This document shows positions 38,965-46,818 of a stretch of DNA of 51,957 nucleotides, piece after piece. The notes beneath the pieces were generated by a model. It had not been told where the DNA came from. It worked only from the letters and a program-made list of their open reading frames with translations, and did no database searches. The stretch's first letter is position 1; each line of letters begins with the position of its first letter. A program made the translations under genes and the position numbers. The stretch is from CAYJXJ01 sp964374095 (GTDB lineage Bacteria; Elusimicrobiota; Elusimicrobia; UBA1565; UBA9628), in NCBI GenBank assembly GCA_964374095.1, contig CAYJXJ010000010.1, positions 1-51,957 of the forward strand, given 5' to 3'.

Positions 38965-40326
38965 CTAGGCGTAGTTCGCCGCGACGAAGGCCTCGCCGAA
39001 CTCTTCCGGAGCGCCATCCCAGGGGCGCCCGTCCGGCGCCCAGCCCGCCGCGCGATCCCCGGCGGCGCGCGCCCACGCCCAGGGAGAGCGGATGTGGATG
39101 CCGGGACTCGCGCCCGAGTCGTGGACCACGGGGATGAAGAGGACGGGCCGCCCCGCGCGAAGGACCCTCCCGAAGACCGCCCGCATCAACCGCGGGCGCG
39201 GGGGGGTCTCGCGCTTGAACTCGGCGCGGAGCCTCCCGATCGCGAGATCGGCGTCGTCGCCGCGGCGGTCGATGGCATCCAGGATCAGCCTGGCCCTCCG
39301 CAGGACCTCCGCTCCCAACTCCCCGGACTCGGGAGCCGCGCGGTCATCGGCGATCCCCCTCAGAAACCACCCCTCGAGGCGCCGCCACCCTTGGAGCACG
39401 GAAAGCGGGCCGAGGCCGCGGCCCTCGTAGGCGGCGAAGGACGCGTCTCGCCGCAAGGCCTCCAGCACCCGGCCCGGCTCGACGGCGCGAGGGCGAGACC
39501 GCCGCTCCCGCCAAACCCATTCGCGGGCGGTGTAGAGCAGGCGCGCCGTGGAAGCCACCCCCCCTCCCAGGGCCATCCCGGCCTCGCCTCCCCTCCTCAG
39601 CAGGTCCAGCAGCCTCCAGCCCGAGCGGTGCCAGGCCGCCTCGCCCACGATGCTCGAACTGCAGGCCGAACGGGCGAAGGCCATCCGGTCGATACCGACG
39701 TGGTAGAGCCCCATGCAGCCCGCGTAGAGGGATTCGACGGCGACCGTTTGGTTATCCATGGCGAACGGATCGACCGCGACGACCAGCCGCGGCCGGCACG
39801 GCGCCCCGCGGACCGCCCGCAGCAGCCGCAGGGCGTGCCGCACGAGCTCGAAGTTGAAATGCAGGGCCTCGCCGCGAACCGCGGGATGCGAGATCAGGGC
39901 GAGCAGGGCCGGGGACCGGCCGGTTTCCCGCTCCACGCGCGCCGCAAGCTCCCGCGCCTCCGCCAGCCGCGCGCCCGGGTCAAACGTGTAGGAATGCGGA
40001 CTCGCCAGAGCGCGGAAGACCCGTTCATGCATCCATAGGACGACGTCCGGAGGGAGCACCCGCAGCAGGAGGTTCACCAGTCCCCCCGCGAGGTTGAGGG
40101 GAATCTCCACCCGGTCTCTCATCTTCAGCCTGCGGCCCAGGAAGAGCTCGGGCAGGGACCCCATGCGCAGATCCTCGGCCGCGGCGACGATGGTAAAGAG
40201 ATCCTCCGCCGTCCCGCTCCACGCCGCGCCGCAACCGTAGCGCGCCCCTGGAAACGTCGCCGCAGACAGCTTCCGCGGGAGCGGATGGCGCCTGACGCGA
40301 TCAGGGAAGCTTTGAGCGTCAGGCAT
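38965..40326 (-). CDS. Large protein of unknown function
   Basis: I do not recognise this 453-residue protein. It has no signal peptide. It contains LLLRVLPPDVVLWMHERVFRALASPHSYTFDPGARLAEA, a hydrophobic stretch FELVRHALRLLRAVRGA followed by PRLVVAVDPFAMDN, and HVGIDRMAFARSACSSSIVGEAAWHRSGW. It closes with a small His/Asp-rich part, PVLFIPVVHDSGASPGIHI. The alternating amphipathic and hydrophobic parts would fit a membrane-associated lipid enzyme, but that is a guess. A -10 box (TAGAAT, 40338-40333) sits 6 nt before the ATG. Confidence 0.7.
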   Translation of the reverse strand: MPDAQSFPDRVRRHPLPRKLSAATFPGARYGCGAAWSGTAEDLFTIVAAAEDLRMGSLPELFLGRRLKMRDRVEIPLNLAGGLVNLLLRVLPPDVVLWMHERVFRALASPHSYTFDPGARLAEARELAARVERETGRSPALLALISHPAVRGEALHFNFELVRHALRLLRAVRGAPCRPRLVVAVDPFAMDNQTVAVESLYAGCMGLYHVGIDRMAFARSACSSSIVGEAAWHRSGWRLLDLLRRGGEAGMALGGGVASTARLLYTAREWVWRERRSRPRAVEPGRVLEALRRDASFAAYEGRGLGPLSVLQGWRRLEGWFLRGIADDRAAPESGELGAEVLRRARLILDAIDRRGDDADLAIGRLRAEFKRETPPRPRLMRAVFGRVLRAGRPVLFIPVVHDSGASPGIHIRSPWAWARAAGDRAAGWAPDGRPWDGAPEEFGEAFVAANYA

Positions 40327-40332
40327 TGGCGA

Positions 40333-40338
40333 ATTCTA
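40333..40338 (-). promoter_or_regulatory. -10 box, leaderless start of the 38965-40326 gene
   Basis: TAGAAT ends 6 nt before the ATG at 40326 (minus strand). No convincing -35 is seen. Confidence 0.4.
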
Positions 40339-40364
40339 ACAAAAATGATAGTCTGTCCCCGCTG

Positions 40365-41735
40365 ATGATCCTGCTTCTTAGCCTGCTCCTACACACCTCT
40401 CCGTCATGGTCCCAGGCGCCTGACTTCGGCTACGTCGTCAAGGTCGACCCCGCCGGGATATATCTGGACGCCGGGGAGAAATCCGGAGCCCAGCCCGGAC
40501 AGCCTTTCGTCGTGTATGAGGAAGGCGAAGAGCTTCGCCATCCCGTCACCGGCAAATCTCTGGGCCCCATCGAAATCACGGTGGCGCAGGGAACGATCCG
40601 GGAAGTTCACCAACAGTACTCCCTCGGCGCGATTACGGGACCTTCCTCCGATGGGGTGAAGGGAGGCCAGCGATTCCGGCTCCTCCCCGTCCCTCCGGCT
40701 CCCGCCCCCGCGCCCCCCCCGGCGTACCCGGCCCCCGCCGGCGGCAGGACCGATCCGAACGGGATCCCGACGGGCGCGGCCCGCTCCCCGCGCTGGAAGT
40801 CGGGACTCTTCGATTTCGAGATCTACGGGATGGCCGTCGCCGATTTCGACGGGGACAGCCGGCTCGACACGGCCATCGCCGACGACAAGCGCGTCTACCT
40901 CTACGCCTATCCGCCCGACCCGGCGGCGGTCCGGGCGCGCCACGAACAGCGCGGAACCACCTCGAAAATCCTCTCCATCGAGGCGGCGGACCTCAACGCC
41001 AACGGCCGCGCCGAGTTGTTCGTGACCCGGCACAACCAGGGAATGTCCCGGGTCGAGACGGTCGTCCTGGAAGTCTCGCCGGAAGGACGCTGGACCGAGA
41101 TCGGCGAGCTGCCTTGGATCGTCCGCGGCTATCAAGGCGCCGACGGCCGCCGCGAGCTGGCCGTGCAGCAGCTGCTCGACAACCGCAACTACCCATTCTC
41201 AAGCATCTACCCCCTGTCCCTGGCGGCGGGAAAGTACGGCCCCGGCGGCCAACGCCTGGCCTACCGCCGGATCGACTGGATCTACGACTTTACGACCGCC
41301 GATCTGGACGGCCAAGGCGCTATGCCGCTCTACTACACCGGCAGCGACCGCCTGCGCATCGACATGCCCAAGGGTTCATGGAAGAGCCCCGACGCCTACG
41401 GCCAAACCCCCGTGAGATTCCGCTGGGTCGACAAACCGCTCCAGTGCCACCCCTCCGTCGCCATCCGGTACCAAGACCGCAAGCTTTCGGGGATCTACGT
41501 GGTTAAGAATCTGGCCAAATTCGGCGGTCTGGCCCAGCCTTTCGGCCTCTACGGCCACGGCGAGCTCCACCGCAAGGACTGGGACGGGCTGGCCTTGGAA
41601 ACCACCTGGAAGGGCGATCTCTCCGGCTATTCGACCGCCCTGGCCATGGTCGAGCGCCCTCAAACCCCCACCGAACTGGCTGTCGCCGTGGTCGGGACGA
41701 CCGGGAAGTCCTCGCTGTGGGTATTCGATCCCTAG
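40365..41735 (+). CDS. Secreted FG-GAP/VCBS-like repeat protein
   Basis: From ATG 40365 the 456-residue product has a signal peptide (MILLLSLLLHTSPSWSQA). Residues about 25-105 (YVVKVDPAGIYLDAGEKSGAQPGQPFVVYEEGEELRHPVTGKSLGPIEI) resemble a FlgT-C-like stretch. After a Pro/Ala linker come blade-like repeats: MAVADFDGDSRLDTAIADDKRVYLY, IEAADLNANGRAELFVTR, FTTADLDGQGAMPLYYTG. The DxDGDxxxD forms bind calcium in FG-GAP repeats. Probably an envelope or secreted protein. Confidence 0.75.
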   Translation: MILLLSLLLHTSPSWSQAPDFGYVVKVDPAGIYLDAGEKSGAQPGQPFVVYEEGEELRHPVTGKSLGPIEITVAQGTIREVHQQYSLGAITGPSSDGVKGGQRFRLLPVPPAPAPAPPPAYPAPAGGRTDPNGIPTGAARSPRWKSGLFDFEIYGMAVADFDGDSRLDTAIADDKRVYLYAYPPDPAAVRARHEQRGTTSKILSIEAADLNANGRAELFVTRHNQGMSRVETVVLEVSPEGRWTEIGELPWIVRGYQGADGRRELAVQQLLDNRNYPFSSIYPLSLAAGKYGPGGQRLAYRRIDWIYDFTTADLDGQGAMPLYYTGSDRLRIDMPKGSWKSPDAYGQTPVRFRWVDKPLQCHPSVAIRYQDRKLSGIYVVKNLAKFGGLAQPFGLYGHGELHRKDWDGLALETTWKGDLSGYSTALAMVERPQTPTELAVAVVGTTGKSSLWVFDP

Positions 41736-41769
41736 GTGCCTGCGCCACCATGCCGTGGAAGCGCAGGGC

Positions 41770-41812
41770 GTTCGGTTATGCGAGAGCGCCGCATCTGAGC
41801 ACATAACCGAAC
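41770..41812. other. 11-bp perfect inverted repeat before a response regulator
   Basis: GTTCGGTTATG and CATAACCGAAC, loop 21 nt. It ends 13 nt before the ATG at 41826. No T-tract follows, so it could be a leader hairpin or operator. Confidence 0.6.
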
Positions 41813-41825
41813 ACCCGACAACTCC

Positions 41826-42218
41826 ATGCGGCAAAAGAAGATCCTGATCGTCGACGACGACGCCTCCATCCGCGAGATTCTCGCCACGCAGTTGGGCCGT
41901 CTTCACTACGCCACCGTCACCGCCGCCGACGGCGACGAGGCGGTCTCGGCCTTCAAGCGCGAGCGCCCCGATCTCATCTTGATGGATCTCATGATGCCGC
42001 GCATGGACGGCCTGGCGGCCTGCCAAAAAATTCGAGAGTCGGAGAAGCGCGGCAATCGAGTTCCCATTCTCTTCTTGACGGCGCGGGAAAGCCCCCAGGA
42101 CAAGTTGAGCTCGACTTTGAGCGGGGGAGACGACTTCGTGTGCAAGCCGATAAGCCTGCAGGAATTGACGGAGCATGTCGTCGCGGCGCTGCGGCGCGCC
42201 AAGAAACGCGGCCGGTGA
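41826..42218 (+). CDS. Single-domain response regulator
   Basis: The 130-residue receiver has acidic pocket DDD at 10-12, phosphoacceptor D54 (LILMDLMMPRMDG), T-x-x switch in FLTARE and the lysine of FVCKPIS. A basic tail (RRAKKRGR) replaces an output domain. It probably relays phosphate or binds a partner protein, in the CheY/Spo0F manner. It is coupled to the next gene by a GTGA overlap. Confidence 0.9.
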   Translation: MRQKKILIVDDDASIREILATQLGRLHYATVTAADGDEAVSAFKRERPDLILMDLMMPRMDGLAACQKIRESEKRGNRVPILFLTARESPQDKLSSTLSGGDDFVCKPISLQELTEHVVAALRRAKKRGR

Positions 42219-43135
42219 ACCCATTCGGCGCCCTGGCGGCGATCCTGGCGCTGCGGGCCGGCGCGGCCTGGGGGGGTCCAGCGGCCGGCCCCCCCGCCTT
42301 CGGCGCGCTCGTCCTCCTGCCGGGCGGCGGGCGCGAATGGGCCGCCACCCTCGACTCCCTGCGCAAGGAGTTGTCCCCCAAATTCCCGATCGAGTTCGCG
42401 GAGGCGACGGATGTCCGGGCCCTGGACAAGGGCTTGGCCCGCCTGAAGTCGCGCAAACCCGCCAAGATCGTGGCCGTCCCCATGCTGCTCTCGTCCCATT
42501 CCGCCGCCATGGACCACGCGCGCTTTCTCTTCGGCATCCGGGAGGAGCCCTCCCGGGCCTTTCTCGGAGGCCGTCCCGGCTCCCCCGGGGGCCGCCGCGT
42601 CCGGCGCGCGAGCTCGCCCCTGCCCACCGTCCTTGCGCTCGCCCTCGACGACCACCCCGAATTCGCGGCCGCCGTCGCCGCCCGGGCCAAGGCCCTGAGC
42701 CGGGCCCCGGACAAGGAGTCCGTTCTGCTGGCCGTCCCCGCGATCAAGGCTGACCTCGAGAACTCCCAACTGCTGGGCACGCTTCAAAACCTGGCCGAGC
42801 GCGTTAGGCTCAAAGGTGGCTTCAAGGCCGTCGAGGTCTTCCCATTGGTCGAGGATGGACGACAGGCCGAACGTGAGAAGCTCGAACTGGCCATCCGCCG
42901 GCGAATCAAGGAACTCTCGCGCGGCGGCCGGGCCCTCGTCGTGCCCCTCACGATCGGGCGCGGCGCTTCGGAGCGGCGCATCCGCAAGGCTCTCGAGGGA
43001 ACCTTCGCCCGTTTCGACGGCCGACCGCCCCTTCCCGACCCCGCCATCGCGCGCTGGATCGAGGACTCGGCGGCCGCGGGCGCCAAACTCCCGGACATGC
43101 GGGTCTACAAGGACGGGGTGGCCCTCAGCCGGTGA
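42215..43135 (+). CDS. CbiX-like chelatase-fold protein
   Basis: The 306-residue protein starts at GTG with a signal-like N-terminus (FGALAAILALRAGAAWGGPA). It then shows GALVLLPGGGREWAATLDSLRKEL and KIVAVPMLLSSHSAAMDHARF. The second half has KESVLLAVPAIKADLE and RALVVPLTIGRGASERRIRKALEG. The tandem arrangement resembles CbiX/sirohydrochlorin-ferrochelatase-like repeats, but I see only one likely His site and no proven metal pair. An exported location with no tetrapyrrole genes nearby makes the function uncertain. Confidence 0.5.
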   Translation: MNPFGALAAILALRAGAAWGGPAAGPPAFGALVLLPGGGREWAATLDSLRKELSPKFPIEFAEATDVRALDKGLARLKSRKPAKIVAVPMLLSSHSAAMDHARFLFGIREEPSRAFLGGRPGSPGGRRVRRASSPLPTVLALALDDHPEFAAAVAARAKALSRAPDKESVLLAVPAIKADLENSQLLGTLQNLAERVRLKGGFKAVEVFPLVEDGRQAEREKLELAIRRRIKELSRGGRALVVPLTIGRGASERRIRKALEGTFARFDGRPPLPDPAIARWIEDSAAAGAKLPDMRVYKDGVALSR

Positions 43136-44604
43136 ACTCTGGGAATGGTTCGATGAGCTTGCCCGAAGGAGCCGCCCCGGTCCTGGATAGAGGCTTCGTT
43201 CGGCTCGTCGATTCCATGGGCGGCGACGCCGGGGTGCTCACGGCGGCGCGGGTCTCCTACGCCTCGACCTCCAAAGGCGAGGAGAAGGACCGCAAACTCA
43301 TCTCCTACCTTCTGCGACACGAGCACATGACGCCCTTCGAGCATGCCGTCTTCAAGTTCCATGTCTCCTGCCCGATTTTCGTCATGCGGCAGTGGATTCG
43401 GCACCGGGCGGGGTGTCTGACCGGCGACACCGAGCTATGGTTCGATCTTCCCTCCGGGCCCGCCCGCGGACGACGCAAGTCCTACCGGATGTCGATAGAG
43501 GAATTCCACAGGAAATGGCATGAAGGGGCCCGGCCCATCCCACACGCCAAGCGTCTGGGCTCCTTCGTGGCCATACCTCAAAGACCCAGGCTCGCCCGGA
43601 TGCACCTGCGGAGCCTCAATGAGCAGACATGGACCTTTCGGCATACCCGAATCCTCGACATCTTCAAGACCGGAGAAAAGCCGACTTTTGAGGTCGGATT
43701 GGACGATGGACGCCTAATTCGTTGCACCAAGGACCATCGATTCCTCTTCGAGGGCGGGTGGAAGACGCTCGCCGCGGAGACGGGACTTGAACTCACCGGG
43801 GAACTCGCGACGTATCGGGGCGACGGCCTTCCCCGGCTCTGCGTCAACGGTCGGCAAGTCAGCCAGCCGCTTTACCGGGATAAAGAATGGCTGGAGAGAC
43901 AATACCGCATGCCGGACGCCGACGACGACGGCATAGCCGCCATGCTCGGAGTTTCACGCCACGTGATTCGAAAGTGGCGCAAGGTCGCCAAGCCCCTGGC
44001 CCGCGTGACAAAAATGATTCCGAAGTGGGCGCGGATCGCCTCGATCCGATACCTGGGAGTCCTCCCCACCTACGACCTGACCGTGGAGGGACCCTTCCAC
44101 AACTACGTGGCCAACGGCATCGTGACCCACAATTCTTTCAATGAGATTTCGGCCCGGTATACGGAAGTCCAAGACGAGTTTTATCTCCCCGGCCAGTGGC
44201 GCGCCCCCGACCCCAAGAACAAGCAGGCCTCGCAGCCGGCGCCCGCCATCGACCAAGCCCGCTGCGCGCGCCTGCTGCAAGAGGCCTACGACAAGTCCTA
44301 CGCCGTCTACAAGGAACTGCTCTCCCTGGGGGCGGCGCGCGAACTGGCTCGAATGTCCTTGCCGGTGAGCCTCTACACCCAGTTCTATTGGACCGTGAGC
44401 GCCCGCAATCTCATGCACTTCATCAACCTCCGCGCGGACGCCCCCGCCCAGTGGGAGATTCAGCGCTACGCCGAGGCTCTCTCCGACATCTTCGCGCGGA
44501 GCATGCCCTGGACGTGGGAGGCGTTCCTGCGCCACGCCTGGAAAGGGAGCAACCCCCGCCTCGACGGGATGCGCGGGAAACTGGCCCCGGAGGCGGCGGC
44601 TTGA
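43132..44604 (+). CDS. thyX: FAD-dependent thymidylate synthase ThyX with intein
   Basis: The precursor has 490 residues. Removing the intein (95-334) leaves 250 residues, normal for ThyX. The N-extein has LVDSMGGDAGVLTAARVSY and LLRHEHMTPFEHAVFKFHVSCPIFVMRQWIRHRAG. The C-extein begins SFNEISARY, so the joined ThyX motif is RHRAG/SFNEISARY (RHRxxSxNExSxRY). ThyX makes dTMP from dUMP with folate and FAD/NADPH. No thyA is seen in the window, and Tmk, the next enzyme, is at 30078. The start GTG overlaps the upstream stop; ATG 43153 is possible. Confidence 0.95.
   Translation: MNSGNGSMSLPEGAAPVLDRGFVRLVDSMGGDAGVLTAARVSYASTSKGEEKDRKLISYLLRHEHMTPFEHAVFKFHVSCPIFVMRQWIRHRAGCLTGDTELWFDLPSGPARGRRKSYRMSIEEFHRKWHEGARPIPHAKRLGSFVAIPQRPRLARMHLRSLNEQTWTFRHTRILDIFKTGEKPTFEVGLDDGRLIRCTKDHRFLFEGGWKTLAAETGLELTGELATYRGDGLPRLCVNGRQVSQPLYRDKEWLERQYRMPDADDDGIAAMLGVSRHVIRKWRKVAKPLARVTKMIPKWARIASIRYLGVLPTYDLTVEGPFHNYVANGIVTHNSFNEISARYTEVQDEFYLPGQWRAPDPKNKQASQPAPAIDQARCARLLQEAYDKSYAVYKELLSLGAARELARMSLPVSLYTQFYWTVSARNLMHFINLRADAPAQWEIQRYAEALSDIFARSMPWTWEAFLRHAWKGSNPRLDGMRGKLAPEAAA
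43414..44133 (+). other. 240-residue intein in ThyX, endonuclease replaced by an HTH segment
   Basis: The intein begins Cys1 (CLTGDTELWF, block A) and ends VTHN with +1 Ser of ThyX (block G). Block B is CTKDHRF (His108), and block F is near YLGVLPTYDLTVEG (223-236). Between blocks B and F there is no LAGLIDADG, HNH or other nuclease motif. Instead about 152-200 reads WLERQYRMPDADDDGIAAMLGVSRHVIRKWRKV, a helix-turn-helix like that which trails some HNH homing endonucleases. All splicing residues look intact, so it should self-splice. Confidence 0.93.
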
Positions 44605-45530
44605 GCCTCCCCGGGCCCGCGGCTCTCCTGCTCCTGCTCTCGGCGGGAGCGACCGCCGCCGCGCAGGAACCCCTGACGGCGCGACGCGGGGACCTCCAGG
44701 TCCGGGTCCCGGCCAAAGGGACCGTCGTCGCCCAGGACGTTTTCAGGCTCAAGGCCACCATCCAGGGACGCGTCGAGGCCGTCATCGCCGACACCTTCAC
44801 ATGGCGTTCGGCCGGCAGCACCCTCGGGCTGCTGGCCAACCGGGAGCTCGCGGCCATCATCGACGCCCGCGGGAGCACCCCGCAGGAGATGGTCCAGGAG
44901 CGCTGGCAGAAGGTGTACAAGCCGACCGCCATCCGCTGCCCCTACGACTGTTTTCTCCTCAAGAGCTACGTCCGCGCCCGCCAGACGGTCCAGCCCCAGG
45001 CCCTTCTCTTCGAGGCCGCCAAAGGCCTGCGCCTGGAGGCCCGTGTCGGCCGGGCCGACGCGGGCTGGGTCCGTTTCGGCCAGCGCTTCGAGTTCTGGCC
45101 CGTCACGGCTCCTTCCCGCCGCCTCGAAGGCACCGTGGTCAATTACTCGGCCACGGCCGAGGGCGGCCGGTTCCAATTGGACCTCTCCCCGGAGCGCAGC
45201 CTCGACCCCGGGACCGAGTGGGAAGGCGTCATCCACGCCTCGGTCAAGCGCAACATCCTGCTTGTCCCGACCTCTTCCCTGATCACCCACGCGGGGGGCG
45301 TCTACGTTCCGGTGCGGGTCTCGACCGGTCTCACCGCCGACGGGTCGACCGAGGTCACGGCCGGGCTGCAGGACTCCCACCCGATACTCAACCTCAGGGG
45401 GACGGCCCCCGCGGCCCTGCCGGTGGCTCACTCCCCGGCGCCGAAGGCCGCCGAGCTTGCCCCGGCCGTCAAACCAAAGCCCGTCGCCGGACTCCCGGAG
45501 GGCGCCGCCGAGGATCCCTATGCGGAGTAA
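44601..45530 (+). CDS. HlyD/RND-adaptor-like periplasmic protein
   Basis: The 309-residue protein starts at TTG 44601 (TTGA overlap with thyX) with a signal peptide (PAALLLLLSAGATAAAQEP). RRGDLQVRVPAKGTVVAQDVFRLKATIQGRVEAVIADTFTWRSAGSTLGLLA is a biotinyl-lipoyl-like hairpin domain, and IRCPYDCFLLKSYVRARQTVQPQALLFEAA repeats this pattern. A beta-barrel and VKRNILLVPTSSLIT follow, with a Pro/Ala/Lys tail. No transporter gene is adjacent, and the long alpha-hairpin of tripartite pumps is short, so it may serve in another exporter or as a scaffold. Confidence 0.65.
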   Translation: MSLPGPAALLLLLSAGATAAAQEPLTARRGDLQVRVPAKGTVVAQDVFRLKATIQGRVEAVIADTFTWRSAGSTLGLLANRELAAIIDARGSTPQEMVQERWQKVYKPTAIRCPYDCFLLKSYVRARQTVQPQALLFEAAKGLRLEARVGRADAGWVRFGQRFEFWPVTAPSRRLEGTVVNYSATAEGGRFQLDLSPERSLDPGTEWEGVIHASVKRNILLVPTSSLITHAGGVYVPVRVSTGLTADGSTEVTAGLQDSHPILNLRGTAPAALPVAHSPAPKAAELAPAVKPKPVAGLPEGAAEDPYAE

Positions 45531-45539
45531 GGACCTAAT

Positions 45540-45594
45540 AAAACGGCGGTTGGCCCCCCTAACAACTATCGGCGCCCCCGCGGGGGGCGCCTCA
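45540..45594 (+). repeat. Hairpin element, copy 3 (before glgC)
   Basis: AAAACGG, then TTGGCCCCCC, TAACAACTATCGG, stem GCGCCCCC and GGGGGCGC around CG/G, and CTCA whose last base is the A of the glgC ATG. Confidence 0.78.
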
Positions 45595-46814
45595 TGATAC
45601 TCCCCACCCGCAAGGTCCTCGCCATCATCCTCGCCGGCGGCAAGGGAGAACGGCTTTATCCCCTGACCTCCGAGCGGTCCAAACCCGCCGTCCCCTTCGG
45701 CGGCAAATACCGCATCATCGATTTCGTCCTGTCCAACTTCGTCAACTCCGGGTTCGGCTCGATTTACATCCTCGTCCAATACATGTCCCAGAGCCTGATC
45801 GAATACCTGCGCGCCAGCTGGCGCACGTCGGGCCTGACCCGCGACCAGTTCATCACGGTCGTCCCCCCCCAGATGCGACTGGGCACCATGTGGTACCGCG
45901 GCACCGCCGACGCCGTCCGCCAGAACGTCAACCTCATCCGGGACTTCGATCCCGACCTCGTGGCGGTGTTCGGATCGGACCACATCTACCGGATGGACGT
46001 CGGCCAGATGGTCCAGTTCCATCTCGAGAAGAAAGCCGAGATCTCGGTGGCCACCATCCCGGTGCCGCTCAAAGCCGCGTCCTCCTTCGGAGTCGTCCAG
46101 ACCGACTCCAAGTTCCGCATCACGGGCTTCGCCGAGAAGCCCTCCCGGCCCGAACCTATGCCGGGAGACCCCACCCGGGCGCTGGCTTCCATGGGCAACT
46201 ACCTCTTCAACGCCGACGTCCTCATGGGCCTGCTCGAGGACGAATCCAAGCGGGACCTGGATCTCGACTTCGGAAGCTCCATCCTGCCGGTAGTCCACCA
46301 GCTCAAGAAGGCCTACGCCTACGATTTCGCCACCAACCTCCTTCCCGGACTCAAGGCCTATGAGGAGAAGGCCTACTGGCGCGACGTCGGGACGCTGGCG
46401 GCCTACTACCAGGCCAACATGGACATACTCGGGGCCAAGCCGCGCTTCAACCTCAACAACCGCAAATGGTTCATGCATTCGGGCCGCTACGACGGCCCCC
46501 CGGCCAAGATTCTCGAAGGCAAGCTCTCCAACTGCATCATCGGGGACGGCTGTTTCGTTCGCAACGCGACAATCCGCAATTCAATTCTAGGCCGAGGCGT
46601 TCACGTTCACGACGGCGCGATTATAGAAGATTCGATCATTATGGATTTCTGCAAAATTCGCACCGAAGCGAAGCTTCGGCGCGTGATTGTCGACCGCTTC
46701 AACGAGATCGAGGCGCGCCAGACGGCGGGACACGACCCGGCCGCGGACTCCGCGCGCTACACCGTGGACACCTCCGGGATCGTCGTTGTCCCTCGGGGCA
46801 AGACGATCCCTTGA
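45594..46814 (+). CDS. glgC: Glucose-1-phosphate adenylyltransferase
   Basis: The 406-residue enzyme makes ADP-glucose for glycogen. N-terminal motifs are VLAIILAGGKGERLYPLTSERSKPAVPFGGKYRIIDFVLSN, GTADAVRQN, VFGSDHIYRMD, FAEKP and YWRDVGT. The C-terminus is a left-handed beta-helix with hexapeptide turns (IIGDGCFVRNATIRNSILGRGVHVHDGAIIEDSIIM). It starts directly after a hairpin element and 5 nt before the GH57 gene, so it is probably in a glycogen/alpha-glucan unit. Confidence 0.96.
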   Translation: MILPTRKVLAIILAGGKGERLYPLTSERSKPAVPFGGKYRIIDFVLSNFVNSGFGSIYILVQYMSQSLIEYLRASWRTSGLTRDQFITVVPPQMRLGTMWYRGTADAVRQNVNLIRDFDPDLVAVFGSDHIYRMDVGQMVQFHLEKKAEISVATIPVPLKAASSFGVVQTDSKFRITGFAEKPSRPEPMPGDPTRALASMGNYLFNADVLMGLLEDESKRDLDLDFGSSILPVVHQLKKAYAYDFATNLLPGLKAYEEKAYWRDVGTLAAYYQANMDILGAKPRFNLNNRKWFMHSGRYDGPPAKILEGKLSNCIIGDGCFVRNATIRNSILGRGVHVHDGAIIEDSIIMDFCKIRTEAKLRRVIVDRFNEIEARQTAGHDPAADSARYTVDTSGIVVVPRGKTIP

Positions 46815-46818
46815 GAAA

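Noticed and set aside
44466..46478. 670-residue minus-strand frame over thyX, the adaptor gene and glgC
   Set aside because: It has no motifs, and the sense strand encodes clear enzymes.
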